DNA of 11,212 nucleotides from an uncultured Akkermansia sp. (lineage in GTDB: Bacteria > Verrucomicrobiota > Verrucomicrobiia > Verrucomicrobiales > Akkermansiaceae): NCBI GenBank assembly GCA_904501955.1, contig CAJGCY010000082.1, positions 1-11,212 on the forward strand. Direction: 5' to 3'. The first letter of the stretch is position 1; each line of letters begins with the position of its first letter. The notes below the pieces were generated by a model, which was not told the origin of the DNA, did not search any database, and saw nothing but the letters and a program-made list of their open reading frames with translations. The position numbers and the translations under genes are program-made. Positions 1 through 6,844 of the stretch are shown here, piece after piece.

Positions 1-27
1 ACAGGTTCCCTGGGTTCCATTTAAATT

Positions 28-159
28 TCTTACCCTAACAGGGGTTCCGCGGCTTCGCCGCTCCACCCCTGCCTAACGTCCGTCGCCCCGCGTTGCGGGG
101 CTTAAAATTCCGCTCGCTGACGCCCTCAATCTGATTTTCAACTTCCGATTTATCGCTCA
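28..159 (+). repeat. Left copy of a ~130-base hairpin-rich inverted repeat
   Basis: This stretch recurs in reverse complement at 6101-6233, and a hand alignment gives roughly four-fifths identity. It contains a two-part hairpin: an outer 7-bp stem (39-45 with 65-71) and an inner stem GCGGC/GCCGC (49-53 with 57-61) around a TTC loop. A second perfect 7-bp hairpin, GCCCCGC-GTT-GCGGGGC, follows within about 20 bases. No ORF or transposase lies inside it. It could be a dispersed intergenic repeat of the REP/BIME kind, the end of a non-autonomous mobile cassette, or a structured terminator for whatever lies upstream of the window. The repeat itself is seen directly; its role is inference. Confidence 0.85.
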
Positions 160-229
160 GCGCAAATAGCGGTGGCAAACACCGACTTTAACAAAGCATT
201 TTCGGGTAAGGGATTCACGAGCTAAAAGC

Positions 230-258
230 TTGACATCACGCCGAAAAAAGAGTAGATT
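230..258 (+). promoter_or_regulatory. Sigma70-type promoter of the autotransporter gene
   Basis: A perfect TTGACA box (230-235) is followed after 17 bases by TAGATT (253-258), four of six matches to TATAAT. Transcription would start near base 265 and leave a leader of only about 20 bases. That leader (AACAAGAAATCCAC before the ATG) has no convincing Shine-Dalgarno sequence. The promoter lies between the left repeat and the gene, so the gene carries its own promoter inside the repeat-bracketed segment. Confidence 0.7.
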
Positions 259-284
259 ATCCTCATAAATAACAAGAAATCCAC

Positions 285-3200
285 ATGAAACTTCGTTTGA
301 ACCGCATCTTGAGAAACGCCGTGCTGGCAGCCATGGCGGTGGTGACTGCGACCGCCTACGCAGACACCACCTTGATTTCTGACGGCATCAATAAGGATGA
401 CGTCTCAAAATCCGAGCGTTTTTATGATACCGGTAAAGGGTATTATTTCTCGTGGTACCAATATAATAACTATTGGCATGACCTGAAAGACTTACGAAAC
501 GACAAAGGGAGTTTTGCCTTTTTGGGGGATGTGTATGAGCGCATGCCCTCCAAGACCACGACCACGAACCATGATTCCCTGACAAATGATGCAAATACCT
601 GCTGGGCGCAAGTGAGCATGAACATGGTGGAATACTGGCATTCCTACTACGGAGTATTCTGCAATGACAGTCGCAAGCTTACCTACGGGCTTTGCTATGA
701 TAAGAAGTACCTGGACGAGACCGGTGGCACGCTTTCCTTAAAACAGAATCTTGTGTTCTTGGACACCTTCAGCAATGATGGTGACAGCTTGTGGTCCTAC
801 TTGGACTGGTTCATGCTGGGGGATGACGACCCATGGTTCGCCCAAATTACAACAAAGAATCAGGGTGGGTATTGGACGGATTACTTCACGACAAGCTACT
901 CCACCCGCAATTGGTATGCAATATCGGATGGGAATCTGAACGACATAGACGACTTAACCTCCGCCCTGCTGACCACTCTGGGCTATGTAAAAAACACGGA
1001 TGGCACTTACACGCAGCGCATCAAGGGGCAGATTGTTTACCTCAGCATGGATGCCATAGATGGCGGGGGTGGACACGGCATTACCTGCCACGGCGTGGAG
1101 CTGGACGAAAATGGTAAAGTTAAGGCCGTATACGTCACCAATTCCGATGATTTGGAGTATAAGTTATTCAAGCTGTACCTCAAGGCGGACTCAACGAGAC
1201 TCCTCTTGTATACGAACGAAAAGTGCACGAATTTATGGGAATACTCGAACGCTAACTGGTACATCGATTCCGTCGGTGGCATACGTACCCCGGAACTTCT
1301 GCAGGACATGCTGGCAGAATATGAAGATGCCGACAACGCCTTGGTGTGGACGGGTAACACAGCTGCAAACGGCGAGTGGGACCTGGCAGCCGGCTATACC
1401 TCCGCCTACTTACCGGATGAAACCACCGGGTGGCACATTGAGGTAGACGGCGACTTTTACGCCGCGTTCTATGATGCGGAGCGAATCATCCGCTTTGATG
1501 ACAGCGCGAAAAGCGGCAAGGTAAGCGTCACAAACTCCGGCACCGCCCACCGCATGGAGCTGAACAACAAGACGCTGGACTACAGTTTCACCGGCACGGG
1601 CAGCAACACGCTGACAGTGGACACGCTGGTGGCAGCAAACGGAGGAACAACAAGCTTCCAACAGCTGCAACTGACCACGACGGAGGCGCTCATCAACAAC
1701 CACACCATCAGCATAGGTAATGGCGCCAAGTGGATGGGGCAAGCCCAAGTCGCGGCTAAAGGCACGGTAGAGCTGGCAGGGGGCACCCTGGCCCTGACGC
1801 AGTTGACGCTCAACGGTGGCAGCCTGAGCGTTACTGCAAACAGCACCATCACCGGCGGCACCATCACCTCCGGCAGCGCTGCAAGCCTGATATTCACCCC
1901 GACAGCGAGCGGCACAGCCCCCATGCTCACCATCGGCAGCGGAGTGAGCTTCAGTGGCTCCGCGTTGGACATTGCCATGAGTGGGAGTAACCTGACCTTC
2001 GACAGCACCTATGCCCTCATTCGCTTTGAGACTGCGACCGGCAACTGGGCAAGCCTGTTCACCACGGAGCAAGGTGAGCTCACCTACTCCAACAACATCC
2101 TCTACCTCATCTACAACCCCGTGCCGAAGCTGAGCTGGAGCGCTACCACCGGCACGTGGAGCCCCACCCAATGGGGAAACAGCGCTACCACAACCAATGA
2201 TTTACGAGCAGAGTTCACCGGCAACGGCACACGCACGGTAAGCATCAGCGGCGCGGTTTCACCCTACAGCGTGAAGGTGGATAACAGCGGCGCCATCACC
2301 TTTACCGGCAGTGGCAGCATCAGCGGCAGCGCCGGCTTGACTAAAACCGGCAGCGGTAGCTTGACCATTAACAACGCCAACAGCTTTACCGGTGGCAGCA
2401 GCATCAGCGGAGGCACCGTCAACCTCGGCCATGCGCAAGCCCTGGGCACGGGTACCATTACCGCCACTGACTGCACACTCAACTTCAACGGGGCAAGCAT
2501 CAGCAACAGCCTCAACATCGTAGGCGACACCTGCATCACCAACGGGCAAGCATACAGCGGAGCGCTGGTGCTGGAGGAAGGAGCGCTGACGGGTGGCAGT
2601 TTGCGTTTGAGCAAAAATGCCACGGTGCAATCCGGCAGCATCAGCAATGAGCTGCTCGGCTCCGCAAAAATCACCAAGACCGGCAGCGGAACCGTTACGC
2701 TCAGCGGGGCGAATAGCTACAGCGGCGGTACCGCCATCAACGGTGGCACCCTGGTAGCAGGTAATGCCAAAGCCTTGGGCAGCGGTGCCGTCACTATGAC
2801 CGGGGGCACGCTGAATATGAGCGGAATGGCGCTCAGCAATGCCATTACCGCTACCGGTGGCAACACTGCCCTGACCAACGCCGGCAGCTACAAGGGCGCG
2901 CTCAAGCTCACCGGTGGCACACTGACGCTGGCGGGAGGAGACGCGAGCAGTGGCTCACTCACGCTGAGCGGTGGCACCCTCATGCTGGACAACAGCGGGG
3001 TAAGGCAAGGAGACACCTTGATGGATGTCAACGGCACACTCACCATCAGTGCAGCGACAAAGCTCGGCTTCACCGGAGCATACACGCTCGGCACGCACGT
3101 GTTGTTCGACTTCGGCACCCTGGAGGGCAGCGTCAGCAACCTGACCATGATACCGCAAAACGGCATAGCCCCGGAATACAGCATCTATGTGAAGGGGAAC

Positions 3201-6035
3201 AGCGTCATGCTCGATATCAAGGTGGCAGGCGCCATGCTCATGTGGCAAGGCAGTGCCGGCACGTGGTGCGAAAACGGTGGCAGCTGGCAGCCGGGTAAAG
3301 GCTTCAAGCAAGGGGACCAAGTCCTCTTCAATCAAGGTGGCAAGATTACCTTGCAGGGCACATTAGCCCCGGGCGTCATGACGGTTGACATCGCCAAAGC
3401 GCTGACCTTCAAGTCGGACAAAAAGCTCGGCGGCAAGCTCACGGGCGGAGCGTCATTAACCAAAAAGGGCACGGCCACGCTGACCCTCAATGCCGACAAT
3501 CCGGACTGGACGGGCAACATTTACCTGCAAGCAGGCACGCTGACCGCCTCGGGGAACACCTCCTTCGGCACGGGGGATATTTATGCGAGCGGTGGCACAC
3601 TCAACTTGGCAAGTAAAGCCATAGCTAACGACATTTACGTCACGGATAAGGGCGTGGTGAGCATCATCGGCGGCAAAAAATACACCGGCAACATTGACGT
3701 GGATGGCAGCCTTGCCACGAAAACGAACATTTGCCTGGCAGAGGGCGCAAGCCTTACGCTGCGCAGCGGCAAGCACAGTGCTACCGTCAGCGGCAAAGGA
3801 ACCATGCGCGTTCAAGACGGCAACGTCACCCTGCAAACGGGTAAATACACCATGAGCGAGCTGGAGATTGACAGCAAGCTCATTGTCCAAAAAATCTCAC
3901 TCGCCCTGCCCAAGAGCGACTCGCACATCCGCATCAACAACGGAGGCTCTCTGACCTCAGCCGGTAAGGTAAGCGCTTGCCACCTCACCCTGCACGGGGG
4001 CAGCGTTTCCATGCGCAATGCATCGCCCACCTCCCTCACGCTGACGGGCGATTTCACCGCGGATGATAACGCCACGGTGCAGCTCTACGGAGCGTTCAAG
4101 AGCAACACCTTCACCCTGAACGGGGCGTACTTCAGGCTGCGCGGGGATAAAGCGCAGGCCATCACCGTCGGCCAAGAAATGAGCCTCAGCGGCGGGCGAG
4201 GCCTCATTACCAACGGCAAGATTACCGCCGGTTGGTTGAATATTGATAGCACCAAGCTCACCCTCGACAGCGCCAAAGCCGCAAGCCTGACGCTCAAGAG
4301 CAAGACCGCGGAGTCCTCACTCCGCAAGGCTACCGTAAGCATCAACGGCAGCGTATCTTCCGCCGGCATGCTCCGGCTGACGGAGGGCTCCACCCTGACA
4401 ACCACCGGCAAGGTGTCCGCCGCTACCTTAACCATGGAAGATGCGACCCTGACCATCAGCAACGCCAAGCCGCAAAGCCTTGCGCTCACCGGCAAAACGG
4501 ATGCCATGAAAATGCCGCTGACCAGTACCATCACGGACTCTGACATTCTGCTCAACGGCAGCATGAGCGTGGCTGCAAACTTGGTGCTCAACAACTCCAC
4601 CCTGCGTCTGCGAGATGCCAACACCGCCAAGCCGAAGGCACTGGGGCTGTCCGTGAAGGGCAATTTGACCATCGATGGTGATACGCAGGTCTTCCTCACC
4701 GGGGCTCTCTCCGCCAAGAACATGATGCTCAACAGCGGCAGCCTCACCTTGGCTGCAACCAAGCTCACCACCACGAAAGTCAGCGGTATTTTGGGCATCT
4801 TCGGCGAGACTCACCTCGACTTGGCCTTTAACGTCACGCAAAAAGACATCAACAAAGGCAAAGCCTACACCTTGTTCAGTTTCAAGGAGTTCGAGGGCAG
4901 CCTCGACAACCTGACGCTGGGATACACGGGTGACTACACACTGGCCTTCAACGCCAAGGGGAATGCCATCACGCTGACCATCGATGATGCCGAAGCGTGG
5001 AACCAATACGCTGCAGACGTATTGAGCAAGCCGGAGTTCGCCGACGCTGCCCCGGCTGAAGCAGAGGATGCAAGCCTGGCTGACGCCAAGCCCGACGAGG
5101 TGAAGGAAGATGCGGAATCCCTGCTGCTGGCCCCTGCCGTAGACGCTGCGGAAGTGGAAGCAGCCCTTGCCAAGGCGGCGGATACACTGGCGCAGAGCAC
5201 TTGGGGTTCAGTGGGTGCCTCGCGCGCCTTTGCCGGCAGCATCTCCGCCCGTGGCACTCACGCCACCCTCTTGGATGACGGCAAGGGCGCCGCTTGGATT
5301 TCCACCATGGGCGGCACACAGCGCCTTTCCTCCGATGGCGGGCACGCCGGGGCGGACTACACCCTTACGGGGGCTGCATTCGGTGTGGAGGCGCTTGTCA
5401 GCGCTGACAACGTGCTCGGGCTTGCCCTCGGCAACAGTTGGGGCAAGGTAAGCCCCTTCTCCGCTTACACTGTGGACCAAGATTCCACCCACCTCGGCAT
5501 TTACGGCAGCCACAAGCTTAATAACACCCTGACACTGAGCTGGATGGCTACCCACACCCGCACGGAAAGTGAGGCAAGCATAGCAGGCATGCGTGGCAAG
5601 TGGGCGCAGGATGCCCTGCAGCTCGACACCCGCCTGACTTGGAGCACCCAGCTGACGGAGCGCACCGCCCTCAACGCCTTCGGTGGCTTGCAATACCTTG
5701 CTACCGACAGCGGCGAGTTCAACGGCATCCGCACCGGCTCCGTGCAAAACCTCCGCGCGGAAATCGGCGTAGGCGCTTCGCATCAACTCAGCGACAGCAC
5801 CTTTGCATACGGTGAGCTGAGCTTTGTGGGGGACATGGTGCGCCACAATCCCACGGTAGACCTCGGAGGCTTCCGCACCCACGGCGCTAACCCCGGTCGC
5901 ATGGGCCTCAACCTCAGCGTAGGAGCCTCTCACCGTCTGAACGAGAACTGGAGCGTGAACGCCGCCTACCATCTGGAGCTCATGCAAAACAGCAACTCCC
6001 ACAGCCTGAACGTAGGCGCAAGCTACAGCTTCTAA
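285..6035 (+). CDS. Giant autotransporter with N-terminal IdeS/Mac-1-like cysteine protease domain
   Basis: This 1,916-residue protein should be exported by Sec and anchored in the outer membrane. Residues 1-26 form a signal peptide (basic start, hydrophobic core, AYA cleavage site). Residues about 30-335 resemble the streptococcal IgG protease IdeS (Mac-1 family). The nucleophile would be Cys106 in NTCWAQ, followed by an aromatic helix (MVEYWHSYY). The base would be His264 in GGHGITCHG, and the block ending KAVYVTNSD closely parallels IdeS KAIYVTDSD. The position of IdeS Asp284 is Asn286 here, as in papain-type Cys-His-Asn triads; Asp288 is kept. Next comes a Gly/Ser/Thr-rich beta-helical stalk with PATR-type repeats (starting near residues 684, 795 and 1056), three W-x-G...W modules (near 354, 615 and 984) and a second repeat family (1227-1490). 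An Ala/Asp/Glu-rich linker (about 1570-1635) leads to a barrel of about 277 residues (1640-1916) ending in Phe. The ATG directly precedes the signal peptide. The substrate is unknown; immunoglobulin is an inference from the family. Confidence 0.9.
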   Translation: MKLRLNRILRNAVLAAMAVVTATAYADTTLISDGINKDDVSKSERFYDTGKGYYFSWYQYNNYWHDLKDLRNDKGSFAFLGDVYERMPSKTTTTNHDSLTNDANTCWAQVSMNMVEYWHSYYGVFCNDSRKLTYGLCYDKKYLDETGGTLSLKQNLVFLDTFSNDGDSLWSYLDWFMLGDDDPWFAQITTKNQGGYWTDYFTTSYSTRNWYAISDGNLNDIDDLTSALLTTLGYVKNTDGTYTQRIKGQIVYLSMDAIDGGGGHGITCHGVELDENGKVKAVYVTNSDDLEYKLFKLYLKADSTRLLLYTNEKCTNLWEYSNANWYIDSVGGIRTPELLQDMLAEYEDADNALVWTGNTAANGEWDLAAGYTSAYLPDETTGWHIEVDGDFYAAFYDAERIIRFDDSAKSGKVSVTNSGTAHRMELNNKTLDYSFTGTGSNTLTVDTLVAANGGTTSFQQLQLTTTEALINNHTISIGNGAKWMGQAQVAAKGTVELAGGTLALTQLTLNGGSLSVTANSTITGGTITSGSAASLIFTPTASGTAPMLTIGSGVSFSGSALDIAMSGSNLTFDSTYALIRFETATGNWASLFTTEQGELTYSNNILYLIYNPVPKLSWSATTGTWSPTQWGNSATTTNDLRAEFTGNGTRTVSISGAVSPYSVKVDNSGAITFTGSGSISGSAGLTKTGSGSLTINNANSFTGGSSISGGTVNLGHAQALGTGTITATDCTLNFNGASISNSLNIVGDTCITNGQAYSGALVLEEGALTGGSLRLSKNATVQSGSISNELLGSAKITKTGSGTVTLSGANSYSGGTAINGGTLVAGNAKALGSGAVTMTGGTLNMSGMALSNAITATGGNTALTNAGSYKGALKLTGGTLTLAGGDASSGSLTLSGGTLMLDNSGVRQGDTLMDVNGTLTISAATKLGFTGAYTLGTHVLFDFGTLEGSVSNLTMIPQNGIAPEYSIYVKGNSVMLDIKVAGAMLMWQGSAGTWCENGGSWQPGKGFKQGDQVLFNQGGKITLQGTLAPGVMTVDIAKALTFKSDKKLGGKLTGGASLTKKGTATLTLNADNPDWTGNIYLQAGTLTASGNTSFGTGDIYASGGTLNLASKAIANDIYVTDKGVVSIIGGKKYTGNIDVDGSLATKTNICLAEGASLTLRSGKHSATVSGKGTMRVQDGNVTLQTGKYTMSELEIDSKLIVQKISLALPKSDSHIRINNGGSLTSAGKVSACHLTLHGGSVSMRNASPTSLTLTGDFTADDNATVQLYGAFKSNTFTLNGAYFRLRGDKAQAITVGQEMSLSGGRGLITNGKITAGWLNIDSTKLTLDSAKAASLTLKSKTAESSLRKATVSINGSVSSAGMLRLTEGSTLTTTGKVSAATLTMEDATLTISNAKPQSLALTGKTDAMKMPLTSTITDSDILLNGSMSVAANLVLNNSTLRLRDANTAKPKALGLSVKGNLTIDGDTQVFLTGALSAKNMMLNSGSLTLAATKLTTTKVSGILGIFGETHLDLAFNVTQKDINKGKAYTLFSFKEFEGSLDNLTLGYTGDYTLAFNAKGNAITLTIDDAEAWNQYAADVLSKPEFADAAPAEAEDASLADAKPDEVKEDAESLLLAPAVDAAEVEAALAKAADTLAQSTWGSVGASRAFAGSISARGTHATLLDDGKGAAWISTMGGTQRLSSDGGHAGADYTLTGAAFGVEALVSADNVLGLALGNSWGKVSPFSAYTVDQDSTHLGIYGSHKLNNTLTLSWMATHTRTESEASIAGMRGKWAQDALQLDTRLTWSTQLTERTALNAFGGLQYLATDSGEFNGIRTGSVQNLRAEIGVGASHQLSDSTFAYGELSFVGDMVRHNPTVDLGGFRTHGANPGRMGLNLSVGASHRLNENWSVNAAYHLELMQNSNSHSLNVGASYSF
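3963..4743 (+). repeat. Degenerate ~42-50-residue repeats in the autotransporter stalk
   Basis: The encoded protein shows a recurring pattern of roughly G-x-V/I/M-S/T-A/S-x-x-L/M/F-x-L, then a few residues and a second beta strand. Copies begin at residues 1227 (GKVSACHLTL), 1269 (GAFKSNTFTL), 1311 (GKITAGWLNI), 1355 (GSVSSAGMLRL), 1425 (GSMSVAANLVL) and 1473 (GALSAKNMML), with an extra half-copy at 1375 (GKVSAATLTM). The spacing is 42-50 residues. It differs from the Lys-Thr-Gly-Ser-Gly PATR pattern earlier in the stalk. It most likely forms rungs of a right-handed beta-helix. The units are diverged at the DNA level, so this is an old duplication and not an active slippage array. Confidence 0.55.
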
Positions 6036-6058
6036 AAGCGCTGCACAACAGCATTTCC

Positions 6059-6089
6059 AAGCGCGTAGGGCTTCCCCCTACGCGCTTTT
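6059..6089 (+). terminator. Rho-independent terminator of the autotransporter gene
   Basis: A perfect 12-bp stem, AAGCGCGTAGGG (6059-6070) with CCCTACGCGCTT (6076-6087), encloses a 5-base loop and ends in a short T-tract (6086-6089). It starts 23 bases after the stop codon. It isolates the autotransporter as a one-gene unit and lies inside the right-hand repeat boundary. Confidence 0.85.
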
Positions 6090-6100
6090 GTCTACCCGTG

Positions 6101-6233
6101 TGACCGAGAAATCGGAAGTTGAAGGTGAGATTGCGAGCCGTAGGCGAGCGGAATTCGGAGCCCCGGCAACGGGGCGCCAGCCCTTAGGCAGGGGTGGAGC
6201 GGCGAAGCCGCGCAACCCCTGTTAGGGTAAAAA
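6101..6233 (-). repeat. Right copy of the ~130-base hairpin-rich inverted repeat
   Basis: The reverse complement of this stretch matches 28-159 from the leading ACCCTAACAGGGGTT block to the trailing TTCAACTTCCGATTT block. The same two hairpins are present: the CAGGGGT/ACCCCTG plus GCGGC/GCCGC double stem, and a GCCCCG/CGGGGC stem. The second stem is closed here by a GCAA loop, whereas the left copy has an extra base pair and a GTT loop, so pairing is kept although bases changed. No target-site duplication is visible outside the two copies. Confidence 0.85.
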
Positions 6234-6255
6234 AAGAAAGGCTCTGTCCTACCAA

Positions 6256-6552
6256 ATGAGGGACGACCAAGTAACACACCCCTACCAAAAAAAATACGGA
6301 CTAAAAGACGGTGAAGTCTACATAGATGCCAATGGTATCTATAAGTTACTCAAACACAGGTTTAATAAAGCTAGTGTTATCAATCAATTAAAGAACCTAT
6401 TAAACTCTATACAGAATGCGTGGAATGAACCCAATCACACAACTGGTGTTTTGACGGTTACAGCCAACGCACAACTGAATGGTAAATGGAGGATAGTAAT
6501 TGATATTGAAGGTGAATATGCCAATCAAATTACCACGATTTTTAACGAATAA
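6256..6552 (+). CDS. Hypothetical 98-residue protein in an AT-rich islet
   Basis: I do not recognise this protein. It is hydrophilic, with no signal peptide or membrane segment. A predicted helical part (residues about 27-57, IYKLLKHRFNKASVINQLKN) precedes a beta-rich tail (VLTVTANAQL, KWRIVIDIEGEYA). Its DNA is much poorer in G+C than its neighbours: 39 of 120 bases counted in 6301-6420, against 39 of 60 in part of lysA (8161-8220). That suggests foreign origin. The ATG lies 23 bases after the edge of the right inverted repeat. The reading frame stays open upstream to a TAG inside the repeat, and no Shine-Dalgarno or promoter is evident, so it may be the 3' part of a gene cut by the repeat. 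The stop codon abuts the 3' end of the minus-strand RNA. The mixed protein-like composition argues for a real or formerly real gene. Confidence 0.5.
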   Translation: MRDDQVTHPYQKKYGLKDGEVYIDANGIYKLLKHRFNKASVINQLKNLLNSIQNAWNEPNHTTGVLTVTANAQLNGKWRIVIDIEGEYANQITTIFNE

Positions 6553-6622
6553 AAAACACCAAGTGGTAAGAACTAGCCACCGTCCGTTTTCACGACCTAT
6601 GGCAACCCAACTTGGTGTCTTC
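6551..6622 (-). ncRNA. Candidate stand-alone small structured RNA (~72 nt)
   Basis: Read on the minus strand, a consensus promoter is followed by a compact structured transcript. A 9-bp outer stem ACACCAAGU/ACUUGGUGU (6618-6610 with 6564-6556) runs straight into a U-tract (6556-6551), the form of an intrinsic terminator. Inside are a possible GGU/ACC helix, a GCCA/UGGC helix (6603-6600 with 6579-6576), and a hairpin with one bulged G (6596-6592 with 6587-6582) capped by a GAAA tetraloop (6591-6588). It matches no RNA family I know: not tRNA, SRP RNA, 6S or a recognisable riboswitch. No coding gene follows on that strand, so a trans-acting or antisense role is more likely than a leader. Boundaries are inferred from the -10 box and the U-tract. 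Confidence 0.6.
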
Positions 6623-6628
6623 GCGGAA

Positions 6629-6656
6629 ATTATACTCAAAACACCTTCATTGTCAA
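6629..6656 (-). promoter_or_regulatory. Consensus promoter for the minus-strand small RNA
   Basis: On the minus strand, TTGACA (6656-6651) and TATAAT (6634-6629) both match sigma70 consensus in all six positions, 16 bases apart. The predicted start near 6622 lies only four bases before the outer RNA stem. It is the best-matching promoter in the window. Confidence 0.7.
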
Positions 6657-6674
6657 GCATTGTGTTTATAGAGC

Positions 6675-6692
6675 CGGAACAGGGAAGTTCCG
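6675..6692. promoter_or_regulatory. Dyad between divergent promoters, possible operator
   Basis: A perfect 6-bp inverted repeat CGGAAC-AGGGAA-GTTCCG sits midway between the -35 box of the minus-strand RNA promoter and the candidate plus-strand promoter of the next operon. That is a natural place for a regulator shared by both. It could equally be a small hairpin of no consequence, since no T-tract follows. Confidence 0.25.
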
Positions 6693-6710
6693 TTAGATTG
6701 AATCTTATTT

Positions 6711-6740
6711 TTGACAGACCAATCATAAAAAGTGCATAAC
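6711..6740 (+). promoter_or_regulatory. Candidate promoter of the permease-lysA-nuclease operon
   Basis: A perfect TTGACA (6711-6716) is followed after 17-18 bases by GCATAA/CATAAC (6734-6740), a weak -10 preceded by TG. Transcription would begin near 6746, about 100 bases before the chosen start of the permease gene. The -35 is strong and the -10 poor, so the call is tentative. Confidence 0.4.
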
Positions 6741-6844
6741 AGAGAGCAAAGCGCACAAAATTGCCAATATGGCGGGATTGGAGCTTGAAAATCAGCGTCA
6801 AGACGTGTAGAATCTCGCGGACGAAAACATACAGCCAGCATAGC

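Noticed and set aside
170..190. Small hairpin CGGTG-GCAAA-CACCG upstream of the autotransporter promoter
   Set aside because: Only a 5-bp stem and a three-T run follow, too weak to call a terminator.
1410..2171. Long minus-strand open frames opposite the autotransporter stalk, such as 1410-2171, 4085-4798 and 5208-6002
   Set aside because: They mirror the repetitive GC-biased coding strand, have no family-like sequence, and overlap a gene with clear domains throughout.
6241..6270. tRNA-like D-arm fragment on the minus strand beside the right repeat (a TTTGGTAGGAC stretch)
   Set aside because: No U8, no matching acceptor, anticodon or T-arm; similarity is limited to a few bases.
6500..6739. 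79-residue plus-strand frame overlapping the end of the 98-residue ORF
   Set aside because: It crosses the hairpin and both promoter regions, and its composition is not protein-like.
6761..6844. Upstream start for the permease adding 28 residues
   Set aside because: The extension is basic, not hydrophobic and not family-like; the ATG at 6845 lies just before the first membrane helix.
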